Positions 22,004-33,531 of a DNA stretch of 64,000 nucleotides are shown here, piece by piece (positions within the stretch are counted from its first letter, which is position 1; every line of letters starts with the position of its first letter). The DNA is from Panax quinquefolius. Lineage: Eukaryota; Streptophyta; Magnoliopsida; Apiales; Araliaceae. The position numbers and the translations under genes were made by a program. Location: positions 89,032,005-89,096,004 of the forward strand of contig CM035165.1 of NCBI GenBank assembly GCA_020205615.1. Direction: 5' to 3'. The notes beneath the pieces are model-generated. The model had not been told where the DNA came from. It worked only from the letters and a program-made list of their open reading frames with translations, and made no database searches.

Positions 22004-24822
22004 GTTAAGACCCCAACATTTTTATGAATAAAGATTAATTTTTTCTCTCTCAAATATAGGTTTTTGAATATTATGGTGTGGGTTTGGATTTATGTTATAA
22101 ATATATTTTTGGTAATGTTATAGTTGTGGGTTATTTACAAATTTTGCAAAGTAAGCAAGTGGTTATATAATATTCGATTGGTGGGGAATATTCATTTTAA
22201 CAGGAATATTCGCACGATTTAATACACAATCATTGGTGGACCCCACAACGAAAGTATTGTCGTAGTTAGAAAATGATGTAATTATCTTTTTATAAAAATA
22301 ACGGCAAAAAGTTTTACCGTTAAACCGTTGAACTACCCGGTGGTAAAAAAGTACAAGAATACGCGTGGTTGCATAGTAGTATTACCAGTATTGATTATTG
22401 ATGCTTACGTGAGAAGTCACTCGCTTATACTCAATTATTGCTACAAAGAATTGTTGCATAATATCTCTCATATTATTGATTCAATTATTGTCACAAGATC
22501 ATCTCGCATAATATTTATTATTATTAAATCAATAATTGAGACGACAAAGTTATTCATATTATTATTTGCAATATTGATAATGTCTAGAAAGTTCTCACAA
22601 GGAGAGGTTTGGTCACCTAATCATGGCGCCAATGGGGAGAAATCCTTATCTGAAAGCCCCTCTTTCTCGGGAATGATCCGTTGTTAAATATTGTGAGTTA
22701 TAATATTAATGATGAATAAGTTCGTGTTGATTAAAGATGAAATTGATATTTTCATTGTGTTGGGATTATTAGTGTTAATGGAAATGGACATCTATTTCGA
22801 TAATAATTGATGTCTGGAGGTTATATTGACCAATCGGGTAATTAATCGGATAAATGAGCAATTAATTGCCATTAATTCACATGCTTATAACTATTTGTTC
22901 ACACGTGTGTACTATTGATTCACATGCATATAATATTAGGGGAGGTGGTGCAAGATTGATAATACTTGTATGACTAAATTAAAAATGGAGGTATAGATGA
23001 AGGTACTATACTGTAATTATTTTTTCATATGATTGTACTATTGATTCACATGATTGTACTATTGATTCACAAGATGTACTATTAGGGGAGGTGGTGCAAG
23101 TTTGATAATACTTGCAGGACTAAATTAAAAATGAAAGAAAAGATGAAGGTATTATACTGTAATATTTCGAGCCCCAAAACGTGCAATTATCGAAACTATA
23201 TTTTCCTATAAATAGAAGCTCATTCTGATTTCATTCTCACCAATTCACTAAGACTCACAAGAGCAATTATATAGAGAGAGAAGCTATAGAGAGAGAAAGA
23301 AGAAGAGAAGTCCGCTACCTCACTATTCCAAAGATCCAAGTCTTTTTTCCGAGGTAAGGGATATTATTTTTTCAAGATTCATAGGAATAATATTTTCTTC
23401 CATACTGTAGTATGTGAGTAATATTATTTCATCTCTCAGATTCTCGATTATACCCTCATTTTGTTAAAGTATTGCTTCTATACTCCGTGAAATTAGTAGA
23501 ATATCCTTGAAATTTAAGGCTTCATCTAGTATCGCTTCACAAGGATATTTTCTACACATTCTTGTTAAATTTTAAGCTTTTCATGCCTGAGTACTGTCAA
23601 TGAGTAGTATTCATTTTTATGATACTATTCACAAAGTACTATTTATGGGTACTATTCACAAAGTACTATTCACGGGTACTATTCATAAAAAAGTACTATT
23701 CAAAGTACTATTCACAAAGTACTATTCATTAAAGTACTATTCACAAAGTACTATTCATTTGGGTACTATTCTCAAGTACTATTCACGGGTACTATTCACT
23801 CGTGTACTATTCACCCGGAGAATTATTCATGATAAAAATTGATTTTTTTTGTTGTCCAAATCATTTTTGATATAATATTATTCTTGAATTTTACTCCACA
23901 AAGCAAAGAGATCATGTCGACAATTTGGACATTATTGAATTCGGATAAATTAAGTTATAAATCTTTAAAAATTTATCCTTTGCTTTCTTTTAATTGAATT
24001 TTTATATCATCATCATCATCCTCATGCTTATATTATGATAAAAGTCATACGTGGCTTACGTGCATATAGATGTACTATTGATTGGTATGATTATGACTGT
24101 GGATTATTCAAGTATAATCATGACCGTAATGTTACAAATGATGTGGTAAAATCCTCATTTGGCCTGTAGTGCATTGATGGATGGAAATTGTTGGTATGAT
24201 TATGACCACGGGATTATTCTAAGATAATCATGACCATTATCGATGATGATTACATGAATATCCTCGCCCGTAGTGCGTGGATGATTCGATGATGTGGTTT
24301 ATTTATTGTCGAGTCTCAAATGATAAAATTGATGAAAACTTTTTAAATCATAGAAGATAGTAGATATCATGCTCTACTTGACTCTTCTAATGGATTGCTT
24401 TGTTCACCGCAGCTTAAACTTGATGTTTATTATATTTTATCGCTTTAAACATGTTCAAGGCTAACGATAATTTATTTCGCATTATCTTAGTCATAATATT
24501 TTTATCGGGCTAGTTGAGCTCACCCTTTGTTTTCATTGTTCTCTTCAGAAATGAGAATATAGCTAGGACTAGTCTGGGGAACAGAGTGATGGTCCGATGA
24601 TGTTTGCATTAGTAGTCCTCACTATTCAAATGAAATAGTGTGATAATAATTGTAATGAGGACTTTATTTGAGTTTGGATACTCTACGAGACATTATCCGT
24701 GTAAAACTCTCAACTACGTTTTGTTTTGTCGCATCAGTATAAAAAGAAGTTTGTATTTAAATTTTGTACCATGTATTTGGTGACTCAAAATGGGTGATGT
24801 ATACCTATTTTGGGGCGTCACA
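22004..24822 (+). repeat. 5' LTR of element F (2.82 kb)
   Basis: It starts (C)GTTAAGACCCCAAC, a changed TGTAAGACCCC, and ends TTTTGGGGCGTCACA. It contains GAATATTC palindromes (about 22187-22208), a conserved U3 block (about 22577-22675), TATAAATAG (23207-23215), donor-like GAGGTAAGG (23351), and about 14 TACTATT units (23617-23815). Beyond these are imperfect inverted GTATGATTATGACC/GGTATAATCATGACC pairs (about 24085-24235) and the GAGCTC-containing conserved stretch near 24510. Confidence 0.9.
23617..23815 (+). repeat. TACTATTCA short tandem array in 5' LTR of F
   Basis: About 14 units of a 13-15-base repeat, (A)AGTACTATTCAC or GGGTACTATTCAC. The matching array in the 3' LTR (about 31246-31410) has about 12 units, so the array length has changed since insertion. 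Confidence 0.85.
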
Positions 24823-25006
24823 GCTGGTATCAAAGCTTAGGATATGATCCCCGGCCGAGATGTGAGACAAGAACTAGGAGGGGAGAGACGGAAATTCTTC
24901 GCTAGTATGACCTACCTAAGTTTATTTGGTATTTATTTGGTCTGGCCGAGTATAGGGATAATATGTGACATGTCAATTAACCCTTGTTTTGTGGCAAGAT
25001 TTGAAA
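24823..25006 (+). other. PBS and leader of element F
   Basis: TGGTATCAAAGC at 24825-24836 is one base from the tRNA-Met PBS. The leader ends in a pyrimidine-rich stretch and GGCAAG just before TTTGAAAATGG, the gag start. Confidence 0.75.
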
Positions 25007-26235
25007 ATGGCATCCCAAAATGTTGAGATAAGTAATAATGAAGCACATGAGACCGCTGAGTCACCAACGATCAATACCTGTGATAATGTGCATCAGATGG
25101 CAATAATCCTCAAGAAAAAACAACAACACCGATCAAATGATGAACGATGGGATGTTCAGAGGCTTTATGCAATTCATGCAACATCAAAGTAGAGAGCGAC
25201 TCTGCTCAAAATGCAGTGGAAACAATGGCAACTCTCTGATGGCCACCGCTAAATAGTTCAAGGAGCCGGGACCACCCAGAGTTTATCGAGAGCCAAAACC
25301 ACTTAAGGCGGAGACGTGGATAAAGCAGATCACCAAGATATTTGATGTCTTGGGATGCTCCGAGGAGCAAAAGGTTCCCTTTGCCACCTTTATGTCATGA
25401 GGAGAGAGGATTACATCGGTGGGAATCAGAAAGCGTACTCAACCCGCCGCATCAAGATGTCTTGGGAGAAGTTCCAAGAACTGCTCAACGACAAGTACTT
25501 TTCCGAAAGTATTCGTCACATGAAGGAGGTAGAGTTCATCAAGTCGAGCAAAACAATATGACCGTGTCACAAAGACGAAGCTAAGTTTGCCGAAGTTGTC
25601 CGATTAAGGCATATCCCACTTGGTTGATAATGAGGAGAGAATGACGCGGATGTTTCTAAGAGGTTTGAAACCCGAGATACGTCAATACTCTAATTTCTCA
25701 CAAACCGTGTTTGTATTCAGATGTTGTAAATAGGGCTCGATTTATCGAGCGCGATAACGAGTCAACCCAACCAAGAGAGAGCAAAAACGACAAAATGATA
25801 ATACCGGTGGTAGTAAGTCATCAAGTGGTGACAACAAACGGAGGGAATCAACATGCCAGAAATGGTAACCACTTCGGTGGTAATCATGGCCAAGATAATA
25901 GAAGTGGAAATTTCAAGAAGAGGAGATTCAACAATGATGGAAAGACGTCATCACCAGCACCTATTGTTAAGGAAGGGGAACGACAGCCAATCGTATGTTA
26001 CAAATGCGGAAGGGAGGGACATATCAGTCCGAACTGTACGCAGCAATCCAAAGCGTGTTATAATTATGGAAGAGAAGGTCACCTTGCCCGATTTTGTCAT
26101 GCACCGAAGTCAAGTCCAGCTGGGATGGAGGCATCAAATGCCGTCCTAGACAAGACAAAACTGGTAGTTCAAGGGAGAGCGTTTGTCGTAACCTCCCAAA
26201 AAAGCGAGGAATCCGAACGAGGTGATCACGAGTAA
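25007..26235 (+). pseudogene. gag of element F
   Basis: Starts MASQNVEISNNEAHETAESP at 25007 and meets a stop at about 25190. The capsid resumes in other frames (MSWEKFQELLNDKYFSESIR, about 25458-25517). The C-terminal frame 25711-26235 reads [16 protein letters not shown] and then the zinc knuckle [14 protein letters not shown] (about 25996-26037), followed by a second knuckle [14 protein letters not shown] whose second Cys is Tyr. It encodes capsid and nucleocapsid. Several stops and frame changes make it a pseudogene. Confidence 0.85.
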
Positions 26236-26686
26236 GCTAATCATAAACTCTAGCGAAGTCTATACCTTATTTGATACCGGTTCTACCCATTCTTTTATTT
26301 CTCCTACTTGCGCTCAACATTTAAATTTAACTCTAGAGAAATTAGACTTTGACTTATCTATTGAAACTCCGTTGGGAGAAACCTTCATTACATCCACTGT
26401 TTATAAGTCTTGTTTGATTCAAATCGGTAACCGCACGTTACCTGTCGATCTTATCTCCTTAAAAATACTTGCATTTGACGTGATTCTAGGGATTGATTGG
26501 TTAACTACTCATCATGCTAAAATTGATTGTTTTCGTAAGGTTGTTAGCTTTCATATTCCTAATCAACCTATTATGCGAATTCAAGCAACCAAACCATTAA
26601 AATCAATCATCATCATCTCAAGCCATAAAGCTATTCGCTTATTGAAAAATGGATGTCAAGCTTTCTTAGCCCATGTCATGATTTAA
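26222..26686 (+). pseudogene. Aspartic protease of element F
   Basis: A clean 154-residue stretch with the active site TLFDTGSTHSFIS (about 26265-26303) and the second conserved part AFDVILGIDWLTTHHAKID. This is the retropepsin-like protease that processes the polyprotein. It overlaps the end of the gag frame by 14 bases in another frame. The protein domain itself looks intact. Confidence 0.85.
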
Positions 26687-26706
26687 ACAAAAATACGCCG
26701 ATTTGA

Positions 26707-27455
26707 ATGATATTTCTATTGTTAATAAATTTCCGACGTATTCCCTCAAGAACTCCCCGGCCTACCCCAGAGAGCGTGAAATCGAAGTTTGTATCGACCT
26801 TGAACCCCCAGACAAAACCCATTTCCAAAGCCCCATATCGAATGGCTCCTATTGAACTTCGTGAGTTAAAACCCAACTGCAAGAATTGTTAGACATCGAT
26901 TTCATTCAACCTAAGACGCCTCTCCTCGGGTGCTCCTATTCTATTCGTGAAGAAGAAAGATGGAAGTATGCGACTTTGTATTGATTATCGGAGTTGAATC
27001 ATGTCACCATCAAAAATAGGTACCCATTGCCTCGCATTGATGACCCGTTTGACCAGCTTAAAAGGCGCCAAATTCTTTTCAAAGATCGATCTTCGTTTCG
27101 GATATCATCAATTGAAGATTAAAACCGATGACATTCCAAAGATCGCTTTTAACTCCCCAGACGGGCATTACTTAATTCCTAGTCATGTCTTTTGATCGAC
27201 TAATGCTCCCTCGCCGCCTTCATGGATATGATGAACCGAGTATTCAAGGAATATTTGGATCACTTTGTGGTCGCCTTTATTGATGACATCCTCATTTACT
27301 CCAAAAGCCGTGAAGATCATGAGCAACACTTGAGGTCGATACTCCAAAAGCTTCGTGAAAATAAGTTATATGCCAAGTTGAAGAAATGCGAGTTTTGGAT
27401 CGAGAGAAGTAGCATTCCTTGGGCACGTGATATCAAATCATGGAATATCTGTTGA
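26707..27455 (+). pseudogene. Reverse transcriptase of element F
   Basis: Pieces in successive frames: PYRMAPIELRELK (about 26837), [20 protein letters not shown] (about 27070-27130), and [20 protein letters not shown] continuing into the catalytic FIDDILIYS (about 27277-27303). The wording is that of chromovirus RT. Frame changes near 26890, 27000 and 27195 interrupt it. It synthesises cDNA from the element RNA. Confidence 0.85.
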
Positions 27456-28200
27456 CCAACAAAGAATTGAAGCAATTCAAAGTCGGGAGCAACCTAAGTC
27501 AAATGATCAAGTACGTAGCTTTTTTCGGCTTAGCCGGTTATTATCTGAGATTCGTAGAAGGGTTTTCTCAAATCACTACTCCATTAACTCAAATTTGACT
27601 CGAAAAAAGATACAAAATTTGGTTGGAGCGAGGAAATGAGAAGAGTTTTCAAGAACTCAAGAGGAGACTCATTTCAAAGACCTGTTTTCGACAATACCAT
27701 CCGCCTCGGAGAGGATTTGTCATCTACAAATGATGCTTTCGTGCAAAGGGTTAGGATGTGTTCTCATGCAACATGGGAAAGTCATAGCCTATGCCTCACG
27801 ATAACTCAAAGAATATGAGAGGAATTATCCTACTCATGATCTAGAGAGAGTCATAGCTATTTTTTTGCGCTTAAGATTTGGAGGCATTACCGTATGGAGA
27901 GAAGGTGGAGATCTATATGATCATAAAAGCCTCAAATATTTCTTCACTCAAAAGGAACTCAACATGCAAGAACGACGATGGTTTGAGCTATTGAAAGATT
28001 ACGATCATACCATTCAATACCATCCCGAAAAAGCGAACGTAGTAGAGCCGATTTATCGAGTAGTAAGATCATACGCGGTACGAAAAGCGATATTGTCAAC
28101 GCAAAGGCCCATTTTGTATGACTTACAAAGGATGGAGATAGAGTTAAAGACTCAGGACCCATGTGATGATGGCGATAATATATGAGTAGAACCGACTTTA
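27456..28200 (+). pseudogene. RNase H of element F
   Basis: Includes the RT connector near 27500-27600 and a later piece DHKSLKYFFTQKELNMQERR then WFELLKDYDHTIQYHPEKAN (about 27921-28040), typical of Ty3/gypsy RNase H. The NVVADALSR-type end is replaced by NVVEPIYRV. Several frames are used, so the gene is broken. Confidence 0.8.
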
Positions 28201-29102
28201 ATCGATAAAGTTAAAGTCGCTCAAAGCTGTAACACCGAGCCGATGCGTATGAGGAAGAAAGTGCAAGAAGGTGCTATTCCGTAAGCAAGAATCGATGAAG
28301 AAGGAATACTTGAGTCAACTCTGCACTTTGTGTTCCTAACGATTCTCGACTTGAAGTATAAAATCATGATGGAGGCGCACAACACACGCATTTGCAATCC
28401 ATCTCGGGAGTACCAAAATGTATCGTGATCTTCGACATACATTTTGGTGGAGCAATATGAAGAGAGAGATATGGGTTTTATCTCAAGGTGTCTAACTTGT
28501 CAACGAAGTCAAGCATGCGAGCATCAAGTGCCAAAAGGTCCATCAGAACCACTTAAAATTCCAGAATGGAAGTGGGAGCACATTACCATGGATTTGTTAT
28601 CGGTCTTCCCAAGGTTTCTCAAGGCATAGATGCGATTTGGGTCATTGTTGATAGATTGACCAAGTCCGCTCATTTTTTACCGATACGAGAAACTTATACA
28701 CTTGAACGCCTTGCTCAGTATGTACATAAACGAGATTGTAAGATTGCATGGTATGCCAAGATCCATAGTTTTCGATCGAGACCCAAGATTCACTTCACGA
28801 TTTTGGGTTAGTTTGCAAAAAGCTATGGGCACGGATTTTTATTTGATTTAGTTTAAGCATATCATCCTCAAATGGACGGGCAATGGAGAGGACTATTCAA
28901 ACTCTTGAAGATTTATTAAGACTCTGTGTCCTCGACTTCAAAGGAAGTTGGGACAAGTTCTTACCATGGTGGAGTTTTCCTACAACAACAGCTTATCAAG
29001 CAAGTATCGCATGGCTCCATTTGAGGCGTCAGATGGAAGAAAGTGTCGTTCTCCAAAGATGCTTTGGGATGAGGTGGGTGAAGCAACGTTGTTGGGACCG
29101 AG
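28201..29102 (+). pseudogene. Integrase core of element F
   Basis: The zinc-binding end CLTCQRSQACEHQVPKGP (about 28486-28540) is followed by [12 protein letters not shown] (first catalytic D), [18 protein letters not shown] (about 28632-28690) and an HPQMDGQ-like E region around 28860-28900 with frame shifts. The region inserts cDNA into the genome. Fragments lie in three frames. Confidence 0.8.
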
Positions 29103-29669
29103 TTGGTACGTATGACTACGGAAAAGATTCAAACGATCCGACAACGTATAAAAACCTCACAAGATCGACAAAAGAGTTATGCTGATCTTCATCGAAAGGA
29201 TGTGGAATTCAATATTGGAGATCATGTGTTGTTACGTGTTGCTCCATGGAAAGGAGTTACAAGATTTGGAAAGAGAGGAAAGCTCAATCCTCGATTCATT
29301 GGCCCATTTTTAATCCTCGATCGAGTAGGAACTGTGGCCTATAGACTCGCCTTACCGCCAAGTATGTCTCGTGTTCATAACATTTTTCACATATCTATGT
29401 TACGTAAATATGTGAAAGACCCGAACCACATTATTGAATTAGAACCGGACGAGATAGCGGAAGATTTAACGTATGAAGAGGTACTTGTTAAAATCTTGGA
29501 TAAGAAGGATCATATTCTACGCTCCAAGGTTATACCTCAAGTCAAAGTTTTGTGGAGAAACCACGATGTTGAGGAAATGACCTGGGAGTTAGAATCAAAT
29601 GAAGTCAAGGTATCCTCACCTCTTCGACATATGTGTACGCACCCTAATTTCGAGGATGAAATTTCATAA
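29103..29669 (+). pseudogene. Integrase C-terminus and chromodomain of element F
   Basis: A 188-residue open stretch reads RQKSYADLHRKDVEFNIGDH, HVLLRVAPWKGVTRFGKRGK, LNPRFIGPFLILDRVG and then the chromodomain-like VLWRNHDVEEMTWELESNEV. A chromodomain at this place defines chromoviruses and in other elements guides integration to heterochromatin. The frame ends at the natural stop just before the PPT. The same region is kept in C, D and E. Confidence 0.85.
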
Positions 29670-29680
29670 GAAGGGAGGTC
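29670..29680 (+). other. Polypurine tract of element F
   Basis: GAAGGGAGGTC lies directly before the 3' LTR, with the purine run at 29670-29678. Same position and composition as in C, D and E. Confidence 0.75.
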
Positions 29681-32391
29681 AGTAAGACCCCAACTTTTAT
29701 GAATAAAGATTAATTTTTCTCAAATATATTTTTGAATATTATGGTGTGGATTTGATATAATGTTATAGTTGTGGGTATTATTTACAAATTTTGCAAAAGT
29801 AAGCAAGTGGTTATATAATATTCGATTGGTCTGGGAATATTCATTTAAACAGGAATATTCGTGACGACAAGACAACAATCATGGTGGACCCCACAACAAA
29901 AGTATTGTCGTAGTTAGAAAACGACATAATTATCTTTTTATAAAAATAATGGGCAAAAGTTTTACCGTTAAACCGTTGAACTACCCGGTGGTAAAAAGTA
30001 CAAGAATACGCTGTGGTTGCATAAGTAGCACACCAGATTGATTATTGATGCTTACGTGAGAAGTCACTCAGCTTATACTCAATTATTACTACTGTAATTA
30101 TCACGATAATATCTCTCATATTATTGATTCAATTATTGTCACAAAGATCATCTCGATAATATTTATTATTATTAAATCAATAATTGAGATGACAAAGTTA
30201 TTCATATTATTATTTGCAATATCGACAATGTCTAGAAAGTTCTCACGAGGAGAGTTTGGTCACCTAATCATGCGCCAATAGGAGAAATCCTTATCGAAAA
30301 GCCCCCTCTTTCCCGGGAATGATCCGTTGTTAAATATTGTGATTTATAATATTAATGATGAATAAGCTCGTGTCGATTAAAGATGAAATTGATATTTTCA
30401 TTGTGTTGGGATTATTAGTGTTAATGGGAATGGACAAGGTTATATTGACCAATCGGGTAATTAATCGGATAAATGAGTAATTAATTGCTATTAATTCACA
30501 TGCTTATAACTATTTGTTCACATGTGTGTACTATTGATTCAAATGCATATACTATTAGGGGAGGTGGTGCAAGATTGATAATACTTGTATGACTAAATTA
30601 AAAATGGAGGTATAGATGAAGGTACTATATTATAATTATTTTTTCACATGATTGTACTATTGATTCACATGATTGTACTATTGATTCACAAGATGTACTA
30701 TTAGGGGAGGTGGTGCAAGTTTGATAATACTTGCAGGACTAAATTAAAAATAAAAAAAAAGATGAAAGTATTATATTGTAATATTTCGAGCCCCAAAACG
30801 TGCAATTATCGAAACTATATTTTCCTATAAATAGAAGCTCATTCTTATTTCATTCTCACCAATTCACTAAGACTCACACAAGAGCAATTATAGAGAGAGA
30901 AGCTATAGAGAGAAAGAGAGAAGAGAAGTCCGCTACCTCACTATTCCAAAGTATCCAAATCTTCTTCGAGGTAAAGGATATTATTTTTTTCAAGATTCAT
31001 AAGGAATAATATTTTCTTCCATACTCTGTAGTAAATGAGTAATATTATTTCATCTCGTATTCTCGATTATACCCTCATTTTGTTAAAGTATTGCTTCTAT
31101 ATACTCCGTGAAATTAGTAGAATATCCTTGAAATTTGCGCTTCATCTAGTATCGCTTCACAAGGATATTTTCTACACATTCTTGTTAAATTTTAAGATTT
31201 TTCATGCCGAGAGTATTCATCCATGAGTAGTATTCATTTTTATAGTACTATTCACAAAGTACTATTCATTTGGGTACTATTCATAAAGTACTATTCAAAG
31301 TACTATTCAAAAGTACTATTCACAAAGTACTATTCACAAAGTACTATTTCACAAAGTACTATTCAGTGGTACTATTCACACGGGTACTATTCATGGGTAC
31401 TATTCACCCGGGAATTATTTATGAAAAATTGATTTTTTCTTTGTCCAAATCATTTTTGATACAATATTATTCTTGAATTTTACTCCACAAAGCAAAGATC
31501 ATGTTGACAATTTGGACATTATTGAATTCGGATAAATTAAAGTTATAAATCTTTAAAAATTTATCCTTTTGCTTTCTTTTAATTGAATTCTTATATCATT
31601 GTCATCATCCTCATGCTTATATTGTGATAAAAGTCATCGTGGCTTTACGTGCATAGATGTATTATTGATTGGTATGATTATGACCATGGATTATTCTGGT
31701 ATAATCATGACCGTAATGTTACAAATGATGTGGTAAAAATCATCATCGGCTGTATAGTGCATCGATGGACAGCTTGTTGGTATGATTATGAACAAGTGAT
31801 TATTCTAATATAATCATGATTATTGATGATTACATGAATATCCTCAATATCCTCGCAGTAGCGTGGATGATTCGATGATGTGGTTTATTTATTGTCGAGT
31901 CTCAAATGATAAAATTGATGATAAACTTTTTAAATCATAGAAGATAGTAGATATCATGCTCTACTTGACTCTTCTAATGGATTGCTTGTTCATTCAGATT
32001 AAACTTGATGTTTATTATATTTTATCGGTTTAACACTGTTCAAGGCTAACGATAATTTATTTGCATTATCTTAGTCATAATATTTTTACCGGGCTAGTTG
32101 AGCTCACCCTTTGTTTTCATTGTTCTCTTCAGGAAATGAGAATATAGCTGGGACTAGTCGGGGAACGGAGTGATGGTCCAGATGTTTGCATTAGTAGTCC
32201 TCACTATTCAGTGAAATAGTGTGATAATAATTGTAATGAGGACTTTATTTGAGTTTGGATACTCTACGAGACATTATCCTTGTAAAAACTCTCATTACGC
32301 TTTTGTCGTCTTGTATAAAAGAAGTTTGTATTTAAATTTGTACCATGTATTTCATGACTCAAGATGGGTGATGTATACCTATTTGACGCCA
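29681..32391 (+). repeat. 3' LTR of element F
   Basis: Starts (A)GTAAGACCCCAAC and follows the 5' LTR closely. TATAAATAG is at 30826-30834 and a donor-like GAGGTAAAG at about 30968. The TACTATT array (about 12 units) lies at 31246-31410. The last bases (ATTTGACGCCA) are shorter than the usual ATTTTGGGGCGTCACA, so the end is damaged. Confidence 0.88.
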
Positions 32392-32747
32392 GTATCCTTC
32401 TTAAGTCTGAAAGGTCCCGTCCACAGTTTAATACTACGGACGCTAGGTATACAAAATGAGGTCATATTAAGACAACGCTGAAGATATTAACCAAATTCAA
32501 GTTTAATATCTGCATAAGCGATGTTTAGGTATACAAAATGATGCGAATATGCTTCTTAATTTCGAAAGGGTTCAAATTCGCATTTTAACACTTTATTTGT
32601 ATAAAATGTCAAAATAACTCGAAGAAATGAAATTATAAAGATTCGTGCCTTTTCAACACTTTATTTGTATAAAAAGCTTTATAATGGATTCTCGCTTTAT
32701 TATCGTGGTTTTGTAAAATTCCACATATCAGATCGCAAACTAGAATT
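32392..32747. other. Flank with diverged duplicate of 34980-35110
   Basis: No gene. The stretch 32588-32735 (ACTTTATTTGTATAAAATG ... AATTCCACATAT) matches 34980-35105 next to the 3' end of the FAR1-like gene, with many differences. It is probably an old local duplication around the gene end. Confidence 0.6.
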
Positions 32748-33499
32748 TGTAATACCCGGTAAAAATTAATAAATAAATAAATATTAGTTAATAAAAATTA
32801 TTTTGTTTTAAATTAAATTAATTGTACTTTGTCTTTTATTTGGGTCAATCTAATCATCTAATTTATGCGGGCTATTAAATATTAATAAGTGATGCAAATT
32901 TATTTGGTAAAAATTGGGCCTTAAAATTTAATTGAGTTTAATGTATTTTAAGTACTTTTTTATTCTATTAACATTAGGAGAGTTAATAAGATATATTAAT
33001 TAATAAATAAATACCCAAAACCTAATAATATCTCATTATGTCTAAAACTAACTGTGGGAAAAACATAAAGGAACAAGATTAGCGGCTGAGAGAAGCAATA
33101 CATTCAGTCATCAATTGATTAAGTGTTTCTTCAATTTATTCATGGCTATTGTAATCAAATAAGGATTTAAGAGTCAATCAAGTTTAACAACAATAAAAGA
33201 GTACATTTGAAGAATTGTGATAAACGAATTTTGATAAATGATTTTTTTTAATATTAATATCTATCACATCAGATGGAGATGGTCATTTACTGAATAAAAT
33301 ATGTAATAAATTGATTTTGTTGGTGTACTTGCGTGAGCAGTGCTTTGGTTGAATAACCCATGTAATATGTACAACAATTATGGTGACCAAGTAAGTTTTT
33401 GGAGTGCAGGATCACATGTTCCTATGTTATCTTAGAACAGAAAGCTAATTCTTTATATTTGGTCAAATCAGTATATATGGAATCATGTATAAAATAAGT

Positions 33500-33531
<32 letters not shown>

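Larger units (their letters stand above)
22004..32391 (+). mobile_element. Element F: long Tekay/Del-like chromovirus retrotransposon
   Basis: A 10.4-kb element with LTRs at 22004-24822 and 29681-32391, a tRNA-Met-type PBS (24825-24836), gag, protease, RT, RNase H, integrase and chromodomain in the usual order, and a PPT. All pol domains are present but split by frame changes, so it is defective as written. Both outermost ends are slightly altered (CGTTAAGACC at the left, GACGCCA at the right) and I could not recognise a target duplication. Confidence 0.9.

Noticed and set aside
23600..23830. Regular short repeats considered as a CRISPR array
   Set aside because: Units are only 13-15 bases with no unique spacers, inside a plant LTR, and no cas genes are present.
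23600..23842. 80-codon frame rich in Tyr-Ser/Ile-His repeats
   Set aside because: Direct product of the TACTATTCA array, not a protein gene.
24823..29669. Possibility that element F is an active, intact retrotransposon
   Set aside because: Gag, RT, RNase H and integrase pieces lie in different frames with stops, and the second zinc knuckle has lost a Cys; even if some breaks are sequence errors, intactness cannot be claimed.
21997..32396. Target-site duplication for element F
   Set aside because: Flanks (TATCAAA on the left, GTATCC on the right) do not give a convincing 5-bp match and both LTR ends are altered.
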